This document shows, in pieces, positions 24,063 to 35,175 of a stretch of DNA of 64,000 bases. Every line of letters begins with the position of its first letter. The first letter of the stretch is position 1. Both the position numbers and the translations under genes were made by a program. The notes beneath the pieces are model-generated. The model was not told the DNA's origin and did no database searches. It saw nothing but the letters and a program-made list of their open reading frames with translations. Source of the DNA: Pisaster brevispinus (lineage: Eukaryota > Echinodermata > Asteroidea > Forcipulatida > Asteriidae); NCBI GenBank assembly GCA_023634235.1, contig JAMKCF010000009.1, positions 1,922,001 through 1,986,000 on the forward strand. The letters are read 5' to 3'.

Positions 24063-24505
24063 CCTCTATCCCCAAGAAATACATTCCTGTGATTTTGTGC
24101 AATGTATTTTCAATCACCATAACTGCAGTTTGGAAGTCAGTTTTCACAAGCATTTGCATAAATCGAGATTTCAAACTTATTAGTAAACAATTCACACAAA
24201 TGCTGACTGACAAATTCAATGCCATAAAGTTGTAGTCTCTTTTTTAGGTTTCTGGCAAATTAAAAAATGACAAAAGTAGTGCAGCACTGAGTGCATTAAT
24301 GAGTTAATCCACACCATGACTAACGCAGTCATTTTCTGATGGCATTTGAGATTGATCATCTAAACATGAAATCAGTCAAAATGGGGAACTGGGGAGGAAA
24401 CATCTCACACAATAGATGTCTCGTAAAAACACCCTTAGGGCTATTCCAAGATCAATTGGACAAGAACGAAGATGTGCTCGATACAAATGCATTGTCCAAT
24501 AGAGT

Positions 24506-24630
24506 GTGTCGTGGTTGAGCAGTCTAGCGCACTGAATTCAAGTTCAGGTGGCTGAGTCTTAACAATGTGCAATCGAATGTTGGTCCTTGCACTTGTGTCC
24601 AGACACTTAACCATAATTGTTCCTTGGCAT
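24506..24630 (+). mobile_element. tRNA-derived SINE, second family
   Basis: Starts tgtcgtggttgagcagtcta with an A box like a Leu/Ser tRNA. It continues with aattcaagttcaggtggctg and cacttgtgtccagacactta. The B box (aatcgaatgttggtcc) is damaged. Confidence 0.7.
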
Positions 24631-25018
24631 TTATATATCCTAACTCATGGACTCTACTGAGTAATGAAGGAGACGTAGAAGTAGAAACGACTGTAACATC
24701 TCCCCAAGCATCAGGATTATTTTTGATTCAGAATGATATGATACTTATTCTGGTTAAGCATAGAAAATTCCTTTTGGACAAATTTTTACTTTGAAATGAA
24801 TGAAATGTCGACTTTGGTAAAGGTATTTACCCCCTTCTTATAAAGGAAGAAACTAACAGGCTTGATTTCACAAAACAACAAAATTTATCTTAAGATGAGT
24901 GTCTTCAATATTGCAATATTAAATTGTTGTGACATCACATTCTGCTTAGCAACTAAGATTGCTACACAACTTAAGAGCAATTCTTGGTCTTTGTGTAAAT
25001 GAGCCTAGATTCTGTCCA

Positions 25019-25189
25019 GGGCCCAATTTCATATAAAGCAAACACTGGATAAGCCGAGAAGGATAGGTTACCTGTTGAAATGACATAAATGTTTACATTG
25101 TTATGACTGGTGCCCTGCACATTCGGTTGTTTAGCAAAGAAACTTGCTCAGCAATATTTTCTGCTTCACAATTTCATGAAATTGGACCC
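25019..25189. mobile_element. Foldback MITE, GGGCCCAATTTC family
   Basis: Starts gggcccaatttcatataaag and ends atttcatgaaattggaccc. The ends are inverted and match the family of 17889-18009. Confidence 0.7.
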
Positions 25190-25272
25190 AAACTCTGTCC
25201 ACGTTTTCGAGCTACATTGTAAAAGACAATTCAGGAATAGTTTTGGGCAGTTGGTAAGTAAGTAAGACACAT

Positions 25273-25396
25273 CGGGCCCAGTTTCACGACGCTGCTTCCC
25301 ACGGAACTATGCACTTACACCACACAGAATTCTGTGCACTACAGGTAGCCATAAGTGCAGAGTTCTGCGGTAAGCAGCACCAAGAAATTGGGCCCG
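25273..25396. mobile_element. Foldback MITE, GGGCCCAATTTC family
   Basis: Starts cgggcccagtttcacgacgc and ends agcaccaagaaattgggcccg, with complementary internal sequence (cagaattctg and a partner gcagagttctgcgg). It lies only about 80 bp from the previous copy. Confidence 0.75.
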
Positions 25397-26268
25397 TCTC
25401 ATTCGCAAACGTTGCCAACGATGCATCGCACCTTGATTAACATTTCAAAAACGACATTATACAAAAAATATATAAAAAATTGAATGTTACAATACGATGC
25501 CTTCACTGATGATGATGATACAGTGAAACCTACTGATGTATTTGACATTTAGGATGCCGTCATTAGAGTGGTTGGGAGTGGGGGTAGGGGGGGGGGTGGC
25601 TGACGACAACTCTCCACTATCAACAGGAAGACAAACCCACGGCCATTAGTATGCATCACTTGTTGATGACTACAGGAAAATGCAAAATGGGACAGGTGGA
25701 TGGGCAGAGACGATCAACTCCCCTGGATCGCATCTGAGATCCCTCTCAAAAGTTCCGGGTAATTAACTTCACTGCCCCCTAAAGAACAGTTGTGCCAGGT
25801 GGAACTGGAGGAAAACCTCCATGAGAGGAATTGTCTTCATGTTGACACACGTGCCTTCTTGTAGTACAAATTGTGTCCTGACTATTAGGGGGTTCATTAT
25901 TCTTTTTTTATTAGGAGAAACTTTAAGTGGCCAAATGACCAAATGTAAAAAATATATATATATTATATAAAAATAAAATATAAATTTTGAAAACAAATCA
26001 ATGAAATTGTAATTTCAGGGTTAATCTTGAATTAAGTCCTTAACGGTAATACAAAACTGTCCAAAGTCCAACTAGGATGTAAAAATGGAAAGTCTTCAAA
26101 AGTTTTCAAAAGAAATCATCTCGTTTCGACATACGTGAATAATTTACTGTGAACTTACAGCTTAACTTATGCTGTATGAAGTGGCTTTAAATATTGAGTG
26201 AGTCATCATTTGGTGAGATTTCTTTCCTTTGTTAGATTCATTCCTCATTTGAGATACCATCCACTCAC

Positions 26269-26435
26269 CCTTCTTGACAAACTCCAGGTCCTTCTCGTAA
26301 GTGTTGATGATTTGAAGAATACGCTCGCGATCATAGAATGGGAAGAGTATTTCATTAAGACGTGGGTCTCTCTGTTTCTCATTGTGGAACTCAATTAACT
26401 CACTTACTGTCAGGCCATCTTGTTTACTTTTGCTT
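26269..26435 (-). CDS. PLCB4: PLCB4 exon: third/fourth EF-hand region
   Basis: This 167-bp exon completes an Ile codon with one A, reads 55 codons and leaves one G. It includes [18 protein letters not shown], then [20 protein letters not shown] and [29 protein letters not shown] is near-identical to PLCB4. The EF3/EF4 loop in PLC-beta is the part that stimulates the GTPase of bound Gαq. The acceptor is ggactatag before AAGCAAAAG and the donor AAGAAGG/gtgagt is strong. Confidence 0.97.
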
Positions 26436-27367
26436 CTATAGTCCAGAGGGAAAAAAACCAAAACATTATTGGTCAGCATTCCACAAACTACCCAAATGGA
26501 AAAGGTAATAAGACTAATATCACGGCATGTGTCAGGCCTACTTAATCAGTAAGACTGTGAAAGGTGCCCGTCTAGACGTCTAGACGAAGAAGTGCATAAC
26601 AAAACTGACATTCAAAACTAAAAGCAAGTGTGACAAGATGTTTTGAGATGCTGTTAACAAAAATCGTGGGTTGATAAGAATTCCTTAAGGTCTTCAGAGA
26701 GAGAGAGAGAGAGTTGACAAATCTAGGAACTTTGGAGGAAAACAACCCTGTCCTCACAAGTAAGCAAATCAACGAAAAGCATGTTCCTTGGTGAATTCAA
26801 ACCAAGTAAGCAACACTATGACTTGCTAGGTACACCTGCTCCGCAAAATATGACATAGTATACTGTTTTGATTGATTGCAGAGGTACTATTCTTATGACT
26901 GTTAATATGATGGCAATACAGTTTTAAACAATAAACACTTGACTCCAGGTATACCAGCAACACAGACCCAGTCATTAAAAAAAGACAAAGCCATAGATTG
27001 AACTAATTACATGTATGATATCTAATTTAATATCTCAGAGGTGCAAATTTGTTTTCCCCCCCCCCCAAAAAAAAGAATAAAAATTGCCTATACCCCAAAA
27101 AGACTTTGTACAGTGTTTTTCAGTCTTCAATGGCACTAAAAAAAGAGGGAAAAAAGAGGAAGTCAGCTGATAAGTTGCATGCATGATTTCTTATTAAATT
27201 ATAGACAAAACAAACATTTAAGTTTGTAACATTTGTCTTGATCAATTAAATACTAATATTAATGACATTAATACTAATAACAATAAAAACTCCTGCACAT
27301 GACATTTTACTGATCATTTTGAAGAAATATGAACTTGAGGAAGACGGGGCAGGGCAAGCCAGCTTAC

Positions 27368-27468
27368 ATTTGCTTGAAGAGGTCCTCTATGTCAGTTCTT
27401 GGGCAGATTTTGTGATACAGATCATAGAATTTGCTAAATGGGAATGTCTGAGGATCAATCTCATCATT
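27368..27468 (-). CDS. PLCB4: PLCB4 exon: EF-hand region
   Basis: This 101-bp exon (phase 0 in, two bases out) encodes [20 protein letters not shown] and then [13 protein letters not shown], ending in AT of an Ile codon. The [13 protein letters not shown] stretch is the PLCB4 EF-hand signature. The acceptor is tctcatttcag before AATGATGAG and the donor is CAAAT followed by gtaagc. PLC-beta EF hands are largely structural and do not bind calcium tightly. They pack against the catalytic barrel and take part in accelerating Gαq GTP hydrolysis. Confidence 0.96.
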
Positions 27469-27551
27469 CTGAAATGAGACCAGGAAAAATGAAGTTTATT
27501 AATGAACGTCAACAATGTTTTACTGATTTCATGCAGCCTTTAATGGAACCA

Positions 27552-27792
27552 GGGACCAATTTCATGGCTCTGCTTACTTTAAGCAAAAGAAATCGCAGCT
27601 TACAGTAGCAGAAAAAAAAACCTTATCATGAGCGTATTTCACAGGTAAGCATGGAATTTTTGCTTGTACTTCATGTAAGTAAGCATTCTTCACTTACACA
27701 GCTAGTGCTGAAATGTTGCACTATCCATGTAAGCAGAGAATGGTGGCCATAAGTGCATGTCCGCAGTAAGCAGAGCCATGAAATTTGGGCCC
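27552..27792. mobile_element. Foldback MITE, GGGCCCAATTTC family, long form
   Basis: Starts gggaccaatttcatggctct and ends agagccatgaaatttgggccc, a near-perfect terminal inverted repeat. At 241 bp it is about twice the size of the short copies and has extra internal taagc/gctta repeats. Confidence 0.8.
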
Positions 27793-27853
27793 TCATCTGC
27801 GGCTTGTGGCAGCTTCAATCTAAATTTGAGGTGAGCTTAATGTCTTAAATATA

Positions 27854-28120
27854 ATTTGGGTTTGAACAAAGACAAATTGACTGGAGCGGGACTTGAACCA
27901 ACGACCTCCAGATTAACGTACCGGTGCTCTACCAACTAAGCTATCCAGCCCTATGTTGGCGGTCTCCCTATTAGTCAATATCTTTGTTCGGGGGTGCCAG
28001 TCAGAAGCCATTCAACTGTTAACTGCCATGTAGCCAGGGATCCAGGCAAGTTTTCTTTGTTCAAACCCAAATTATTTAAAAAGTAACCCATTCAGTTTCC
28101 CTTGTGGTTTATTACTTGAT
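27854..28120 (-). mobile_element. tRNA-derived SINE with internal inverted ends and 14-bp target-site duplication
   Basis: On the minus strand the head reads tagcttagttggtagagc (A box) and ggttcaagtcccgctccagt (B box). The left end aatttgggtttgaacaaag is repeated inverted at about 28056-28074. Direct copies of atgtcttaaatata flank the unit at 27840-27853 and 28121-28134. Related copies are at 38211, 58132 and 61985. Confidence 0.85.
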
Positions 28121-28194
28121 ATGTCTTAAATATAGAAAGACTTGTTAACAGGCTCTCAGATGCTAGGTGGCTTCAATTTGGCTGTGTCTTCAAT

Positions 28195-28312
28195 TGGCAG
28201 CTACGGCTACAGCTAAGGCTGCATCGCCCCATCATTGTGCGTTAGAGTATAGGACATCCTTGGCCATAGCCATAGCCTTAGCCATAGCCATAGCCGTATC
28301 CGTCAATAGAGA
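28195..28312. repeat. Foldback repeat rich in GGC-TAC/GCC-ATA, copy 2
   Basis: Left arm ggcagctacggctacagcta, right arm with repeated agccatagccatagccgta. Shares gtataggacatccttggc with the copy near 55180. Confidence 0.55.
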
Positions 28313-28832
28313 TTCAGCCTTATCTAGAAAATCATAAGGATTACAAGGCCATTATAGCCATGTCTATATTGTCTAAAACAATGGCGGCCACCAAGTAAGT
28401 CTGCTGCCGCCAAGAATATAAATAGTCTCCCATGCCATGCTCAACGTTTGTGTACGCTTTAAAATAAACCTAAATGTTCTGAAATCATGAAATCGCCTTC
28501 CAATAAGGTCAATGAAGTACAAAACCGCCAGTGGCTTTTGACTCCCAATTACTGAGCCAAAACTTGCTACTATCTTAAATAATAATTTACAAAATTTGTT
28601 GTTTTATCACATTTTTGTCTGTTTGAGACATTTAAGAGAAAATAAAAGTCAACATTTTCCATCCTTTGTCTGACCATACCAAAGGGGAGGCCCTTACAAC
28701 TCATGATTTGGTGAAAACAAAGAAGACAAATAGTCCATCTTTGTAGTTGCAATCATCAGAACAGACATGACATTGGTAATCTCACTGAAAGTTTCAGAAA
28801 TTTCATAGCTATTTTTTTTTGCCTGTCCTAAC

Positions 28833-28968
28833 CTTTCCTGAGGGAAGCCCAAGTTCCTCCAGGGACTTGAAGACGATCTTCTCCGTCTTGCCTGAGGCAA
28901 AGGTCCTGGTGAGGTTACGCACAGGTATATTGCCACTTGGGTTCACCTGAAAGCATATCTTCATCCAG
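28833..28968 (-). CDS. PLCB4: PLCB4 exon: first EF-hand region
   Basis: This 136-bp exon completes a split His codon with its first base, then reads 45 codons to phase 0: [19 protein letters not shown] followed by [20 protein letters not shown] and GLPSGK. The [11 protein letters not shown] block is characteristic of PLCB4 and is not found in PLCB1-3. An internal tttcag/GTGAAC at 28946 looks like an acceptor, but using it would drop seven codons and break the phase with the previous exon. The true acceptor is tttgcag at 28969-28970. The donor AAG/gttagg is a little weak. Confidence 0.95.
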
Positions 28969-29978
28969 CTGCAAATGGGTATCAAGGAAGGAGAACAAAA
29001 ACAGAGAAGAGAGAGAGGAAAGACCGTTAGTGAGGACGCAGGAGTTTCTCTAAAAGAGCATCTATGGGGGGGACAAAAGAAACCACAGCAGGGACCTCGT
29101 CTTGTGTTGCGGGAATTATTGACTTCAAGAAGTCAATGGACATCCCAAAGGGGAGAGCGACGCAGGTCGGCTTCCCCCTCCTATTCAAAACGGTATTACT
29201 TGAAAGATGGTTCACATTACACAGATGCTCCAAAACACGCCTGAGTTGTGCGGCCCGCCGGCTAAGAGGTAATTCTGCCTCGTTCAGTCATTGTGTTGTT
29301 CATTCATCCGCATTCTTTCTAAGTATAGAATGATCTAGGAAGAGTGGAGTGTTCAATACATTTGTTATTTATTTATTTTTTTAATCCAAAGAAGATCAAA
29401 CAAACGTGGTCTAAGCTGCTGCAAAACAGATGTCAGGACGCATTCTTAAAACAATACAGTCATGGATGACAACTATACTATGAAAGTACTTCAGGACAAA
29501 TAAGAATCATTACACTAGGGCAATCCATGGTAACCTGCAGTGCATCCTATAATGGGTGTGCTCGAGCCGTTTACCAGTTACATGTTGGGCATCGATCGAA
29601 CAGCATTTGGTTTTTAAGTAGTATTCAACCTTGAGGGAATGGTTTTGTTTATTCTGCACAAAGACATGCAATACCTGAAGTGCAGTGGGAGTGCTGATTG
29701 TCAATCACATTAATCTGGTGGTGTATTCATCGTAGTAAGTTTTTAAAAAAACATTCGTCGCAGTGACGATACTTTTAATCCCAAATTACATATATGTAAA
29801 TGAACTCTTGTCAAAGATTAATCCTGTCAGCCCCTCATTATTGACCGTGCATTAACGTTGGTCATAATTTTCCTTTCAGGTGTGCAGTCACGGAGTCATC
29901 TACTTAGGAACTATCAGTGAGGGTGTGAGAATTCACATTGCCCTCCGACATCATAGCATCGACCTAGGTCTGACTTAC

Positions 29979-30058
29979 TGCTTCATTAGGCTGGTCATCG
30001 GGCACACATTGTTGGCTTTGAAGTTGTGGGTAATCTTCAGAAGTCCGTCAAACCACTC
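29979..30058 (-). CDS. PLCB4: PLCB4 exon: PH to EF-hand linker helix
   Basis: This 80-bp exon begins in phase 0 and ends after two bases (CA) of a His codon. It encodes EWFDGLLKITHNFKANNVCP and then MTSLMK, matching the W-GL--I-HNF-ANNV-PMT-LKKHW segment of PLCB4 that closes the PH domain. The acceptor is cgttgtacag before GAGTGG and the donor is AAGCA followed by gtaagt, both good consensus. The split His codon is completed by the single C that opens the next exon, which fixes both borders. Confidence 0.95.
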
Positions 30059-32536
30059 CTGTACAACGAGGAGAAAGGTCGATAGGGAAGAGGGGGGGGG
30101 TGAGAAGAGAAGACACTTATAATTAGATTATTTAGTTGGATTTGAAGTTCAGGGTTAGATGTTTTTTGATGAGAAATTTATACAATGAGCCGAAACAGAA
30201 AACCAATCAACAACCATGGCGTGGATTGATATACACAGACGGTCAGGAACCAATGTGGAAAACAAAACATGCTTACTTTAGACAAATAAAAACTGATAAG
30301 ACTGGACAGGCATCAGACTATCGGATCCCTTCCAATCCGACGGTTATTGAATAAAAAGGGGTTTTTTTCTTGCCAGGACCTAAAAACAACCCTGCAGGTA
30401 CATTGGATTGACCTATTGCCGCCGCTCACAAATGACGGCTAATAACTGCACTTATTCAATACTACACATCCATAACCACCTAAACCAGAGGAAAAACAAA
30501 TCACACTCGCTGTTGCGGGTAAACCATGCAAAATTGAAAGGTCACGCTAAATACAGACTTCTGTTGAAGGAGAAACATTACTGGACAAGATATTTATACC
30601 TCATCGCTGTCAATACTCCTGTTTTACCATATGTGACTACCATTAAAAAGGTGTGAAGATATGTAATTGGACAGACTGTCAGATGAAGTAAAATAATGGT
30701 TAAAATTCAACAGATAACTTTACGGAAGTCAATACTTTGCTACAAAGTTCACTTTGACAGACATTCCTTTGAATTAAATTTTAACCAAAAAATCATGATG
30801 GAAATGCGAAATTGAAAGAATTTATGACATGTACGATACTTGAGAACGGTCCTTTAAAACACAGACGATCAATAACGTCTTCGGTGAAATAAAAAAAATT
30901 AAATAAAAAATGGAGAACAAAAAAAGTCCTCATTAACAATGCAAAATAATGCCTGGCCAAAAACAGATATACTTTCAAATGTAACTTAAGAAGATGCTTG
31001 TAGGTTAGGTGCGTCTTGTATAACGCTACAGAGGAACCTGCCACGACTCCTTGACAATGCCACAAAGGACGTTATGACATCATGCTGCAGAAAACACAAC
31101 CCCCGGCAGTTGCCATGCACTTAGAGGTGGTTGCTATGTGATGTCACTGCAATCATTTAGGCGCAGGGAATTCTGGTTTGACATCGCTCATGCTGGGGTG
31201 TTTAGCATTTCCCCAGGCCCTTTTTCACCTCCTCTGAAATGGTTAAGGCCATTTAAGCCACATAATTTTGAACCGCCGTATACACCCTGCTTTTGACAAT
31301 TTTAGTTTCGATTTTATTCATGCGGCCATTGGATTGTGCGGGGGAAAAAACATGTTTTCTTGATGTTACTGCATTTAAGATCTTTGTAGTTTACAGTTCA
31401 GAAAAAACAATTCCTACAAAGAAATTTGATGAAAGACAATGGGTTTCTACTTGATTCCACAAAATTAAGTTCAACCTGTACTGTACTCAACCACTTATAA
31501 ATTCTAGCTTTTCACATGCTAGTGATAATTGCTTGGACTTTATCTATTGTAAATAAGAAAGAATTTGTCTCCAACAGTTATATCAAATTAAAAAACAAAC
31601 ACCTCAAGTGTTTGCCATTTTTATTTAAATTAAATTTAATAAAACTTCTTGTGAAACTTTATTTTCACCGAGGTTGGTTGGCCTGCAGACATGAACCGAT
31701 GCTTCTATTATTATTATTATTTTTGTATCACTCAAATAAAACAACTTACAGTTATTAAATTTGTTCTATTAGACTTTCTTTATATGATCAAATTTCTATC
31801 ATTTCTCCAAATGCCATACCACCGCCCAGCCAAAACAATTCTTCTATAATCTGATTGCACTTTCTTAAAATGCAACACCAAGTCGCACAAGCATCTATAA
31901 AGAGTGAGAGACAGCGGACTCCAATCCACACTGATCAACAGCGAACACCTCGTCCTGGATTTCAGGTGTCTGTTTGCTTTCCGAGAATCGACTTTCGACT
32001 CTCTCTCAAGACAGCCTGTTAATTTCCTGAAGACAACACGACGATTCTTGGGATATCATACGGCTTCTTCCTATTGAACATAGCATGCCATCTGCTTTCA
32101 GAAATAGAGTGGGGGATTGGAGGATTACGAGGTGGGGTGGTGGTGGTTGGGGGGGGGAGGGTCTTGGAGGTAATTAAGAGCAATATTATTTTAGAGGTGT
32201 CAATGACGAGCCTAACCAACATGTACCCACTTCTTCATTAGTACATTCTATTTTCATTCACCTTGGGCTTAAATCCAAACTTCCAACATGGAGGGGGTAC
32301 ACTTATTAACATTGACAGGAATCAGAACACCAGGAGGACCAAGGTGAAGGGGCTGTGGTTATTGATAGCAGTTATGTTTAAGGGTTGTCAATGACAAAGC
32401 CATCGATGCCAGACGTTTTGTTCCATCAACATGTTCTGTTATTTTCCATTGATTTACAGTCCTATGAACATGCAGAAGGGAATGCAAAATAATGAATTTC
32501 ATTCTGTATAGATTATGGCGTGACTTGGCATTGCAG

Positions 32537-32930
32537 TTTAAAGGCAAAGTATACCTTTGGTTTTTAGAACCGTTTGATTGTTTTAATCCTATATAAATGT
32601 AGATGTATACAATAAAACTAACCTGTGAAAATTTCATTTCAAAAGGTGCTCGCATTTTTGAGATATCGCCGAAAACCCAGAGTAAATACGTTAACGCAGG
32701 AAGAATAATCCCTAGTAGAAATGAACAATCTGACAAACATTTCGGCAGTAACGCTTCTCAGATTCAAATTTGGGGGCATAACAAACTGACATCTTTTTAC
32801 ATAACCACACTACTTCGAAGTGAAATGTTTCTCAAAATGCTTTATACTATCGAAAGCTGCTGCAGGCTTCTAACCAATAAGTTCTTAATGCCATTTTAAG
32901 TGATTACCAAATGTATACCTTCCCTTAAAT
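32537..32930. mobile_element. MITE with AAGTATACCTTTGGT-type inverted ends
   Basis: Left end tttaaaggcaaagtatacct and right end aaatgtataccttcccttaaa are inverted copies. The ends resemble those of 23048-23403 but the interior differs, so it is a related subfamily. Confidence 0.7.
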
Positions 32931-34220
32931 AAAGCGCAATAAAATTAAGAAAGAACTATTTTGGTTGTGCGGTGGTATGTCGTTTGGAGAAAAATGGGGA
33001 AATATGTGGTATTGTGAATTGAAACCAACATTTTGAATGCAAACGCTTGAGTTTTAAATTGCCAAATAAAACAAACTTCTGTATAGAAGATACAATATTG
33101 AGATTAAATTTAAAAAGAGTGTGTCCAGATGTACATGCACCTGTGCAGCCCCCTGGCTGAAACACATTAATATCAAAGGCACAATCTACATGTACATGTG
33201 AACGTTGACTTGGCATTTACAAGCGAGCCTTTGCTATACTTTTTCTTTTAATGCATTCTTACTGACTTTTAAGTTCTACCTGAACCCCAAAAATGGAGGG
33301 GGAGGTGGGTCCTACGTCAACACATACCTCTACTGTGATAACGCACGTGCATGTGCACGTAGTTACACAATCAGGGGATCTTACAGGGGCAGACGGCACA
33401 ATGCAGGCATTTCAATACAAATATATCAAAAACAATTCACAGAAAAACCTGTGGGTTGGCTTCACGAAAAATGTTTCTGAGGTTGGAACTATTTTTGTTT
33501 GTCACATTCTTTGAAATCATTTCTATGGGCTGAAATGTGCACAGTTTGGTTTGTAGTCTCTCTAGTTTTCAACTCATGGAGGTAACATCTTGGCACTTAA
33601 GGAAACTTATCGTTCTTAAATTTGGTGAAATTCAAATCCAGTTTGGTCATTCTTTCCTTCAAATCTTCAGTGTGTGGCTATGTGTTTTCTTACCCCCCTT
33701 TTTTTAACAAGAATATTCTTCAGCCAAAACTTCATCATGAATTGAAATATTATAAAGGCAGAAGGTTTTTACAACATTTATATAAATATATATATATACT
33801 GCTCCAACCATACTTGTGACTACACGCACATGTACAAGCTTACTGGATTTGAATGCTTAAAGTAAGGCGAGCAAGAAAATGGGGGAGGGGCGGGCACTGA
33901 ACTAGCCGCGATGAAATTAACCCGAGCCAAAAAAGAATCACGAATCTTGAAGTTTTCTCGTAACGAGCACAAACTGAACAGCATGTTGTATGAATGTTCC
34001 CGACGGTGTGTCCGAGAAGAAGAAGACTGAGGGACTATTTGATATGCAAGGTCTGGTGGATCAAGCGGACTCGGCTCTTCGACGCTGACAGATTTACGCT
34101 ATATTTGCCTTGATTAGGAATCAGCCGGCCGTAAGTAACCGTCAAGCTTTGCGGGTAATCTTTAATCATCGACTTGAACACGTTCATTTTTTTTCCCTTC
34201 TTCTTCTTCTTCTTTGTTTA

Positions 34221-34240
34221 TGTGTGTGTGTGTGTGTGAG
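34221..34240. repeat. (GT)n microsatellite
   Basis: GT run; a second GT run lies at about 34418-34434. Between them, two similar pieces (acaaaagaggacaatagggt and acaaaagagggacaatagga) suggest a small local duplication. Confidence 0.9.
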
Positions 34241-34909
34241 TTTGTTTTCACATTCAAACCGGGGACCTATAACAAAAGAGGACAATAGGGTCCCCGGTTG
34301 GGTAAAGGTCCCCAGTTAGAAATTGTGTACAAAACCAATGGGAGCTGTTGCCAAAAAGTTAGAGTCCAAACAAAAGAGGGACAATAGGAGGTCCCCGATT
34401 GGAGGTGTTTACACACTTGTGTGTGTGTGTGTGTGCTCACCATGCTTACTGGAGGGTACATTGAACGTGGGACTTGCCCCCTCTATAATGGGAGACTTTT
34501 ACATTGAGAGTCAAAGCAGTTGCTGTGAGGTCAGGTCTTTCTTCCTCTTAAAGCAATGTGATATCAATTTTAAATCAACTCTTAGAAGTGTGTTCCCAAA
34601 GTCGTTATCTTTGGAAACAAATTCTGCTTTGACAAAAAAAAAGACCATAGATGCAGTCATTACAACAGGGAAGAAGGTAAGGGATATTTTGTTCAATAAT
34701 GAATTGGAAATTAAAGAAAATGTATCATTCTTCTTTATGTAATAATTAAAGAAATGATTATCGTATGAGTTGCTCCCAGTCTTGAATGATCTTAGGAAAA
34801 AACTTTAGCCTAGGAGATTATACCCAATCAGTAGCTCTACTCTCTTTTCCAATTGGTGACACAACTAAATACAACTAAGAAGCTTGCAATGACATTCAAT
34901 GACTGTCAT

Positions 34910-35175
34910 TTAACCATTATTACTCTGTCCTTTGGATGGGACGTAAAGCTGTAGGTCCTGTGTGTTGTCTAATGCACGTAAAAGAACCCAGGGACACTTA
35001 TTGCAAAGAGAAGGGATTTGCCCCGGTGTTTCTGGCAGTGGCAGCTGAATGCGCCTCAGCACCTTGTAAATCCTTACAAGGTGTTACATAAATGGGTCTC
35101 ATAATTCAATAGCCTCAAAAACCTGTAATAAATCATGAAAACCGCTTTGAGACGCCCGTAGAAAGCACAGAAATC
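34910..35175 (+). mobile_element. SINE body (ggatgggacgtaaagctg type)
   Basis: Contains tcctttggatgggacgtaaa, aaaagaacccagggacactt, caccttgtaaatccttacaa and the tail gaaaaccgctttgagacgcc. The tRNA head is not obvious here. The related copy at 60990-61200 is inverted. Confidence 0.7.

Noticed and set aside
28833..28946. Shorter version of the EF-hand exon starting at the internal tttcag/GTGAAC acceptor
   Set aside because: It would break the phase with the CA left by the upstream exon and lose HWMKICFQ, which matches PLCB4.
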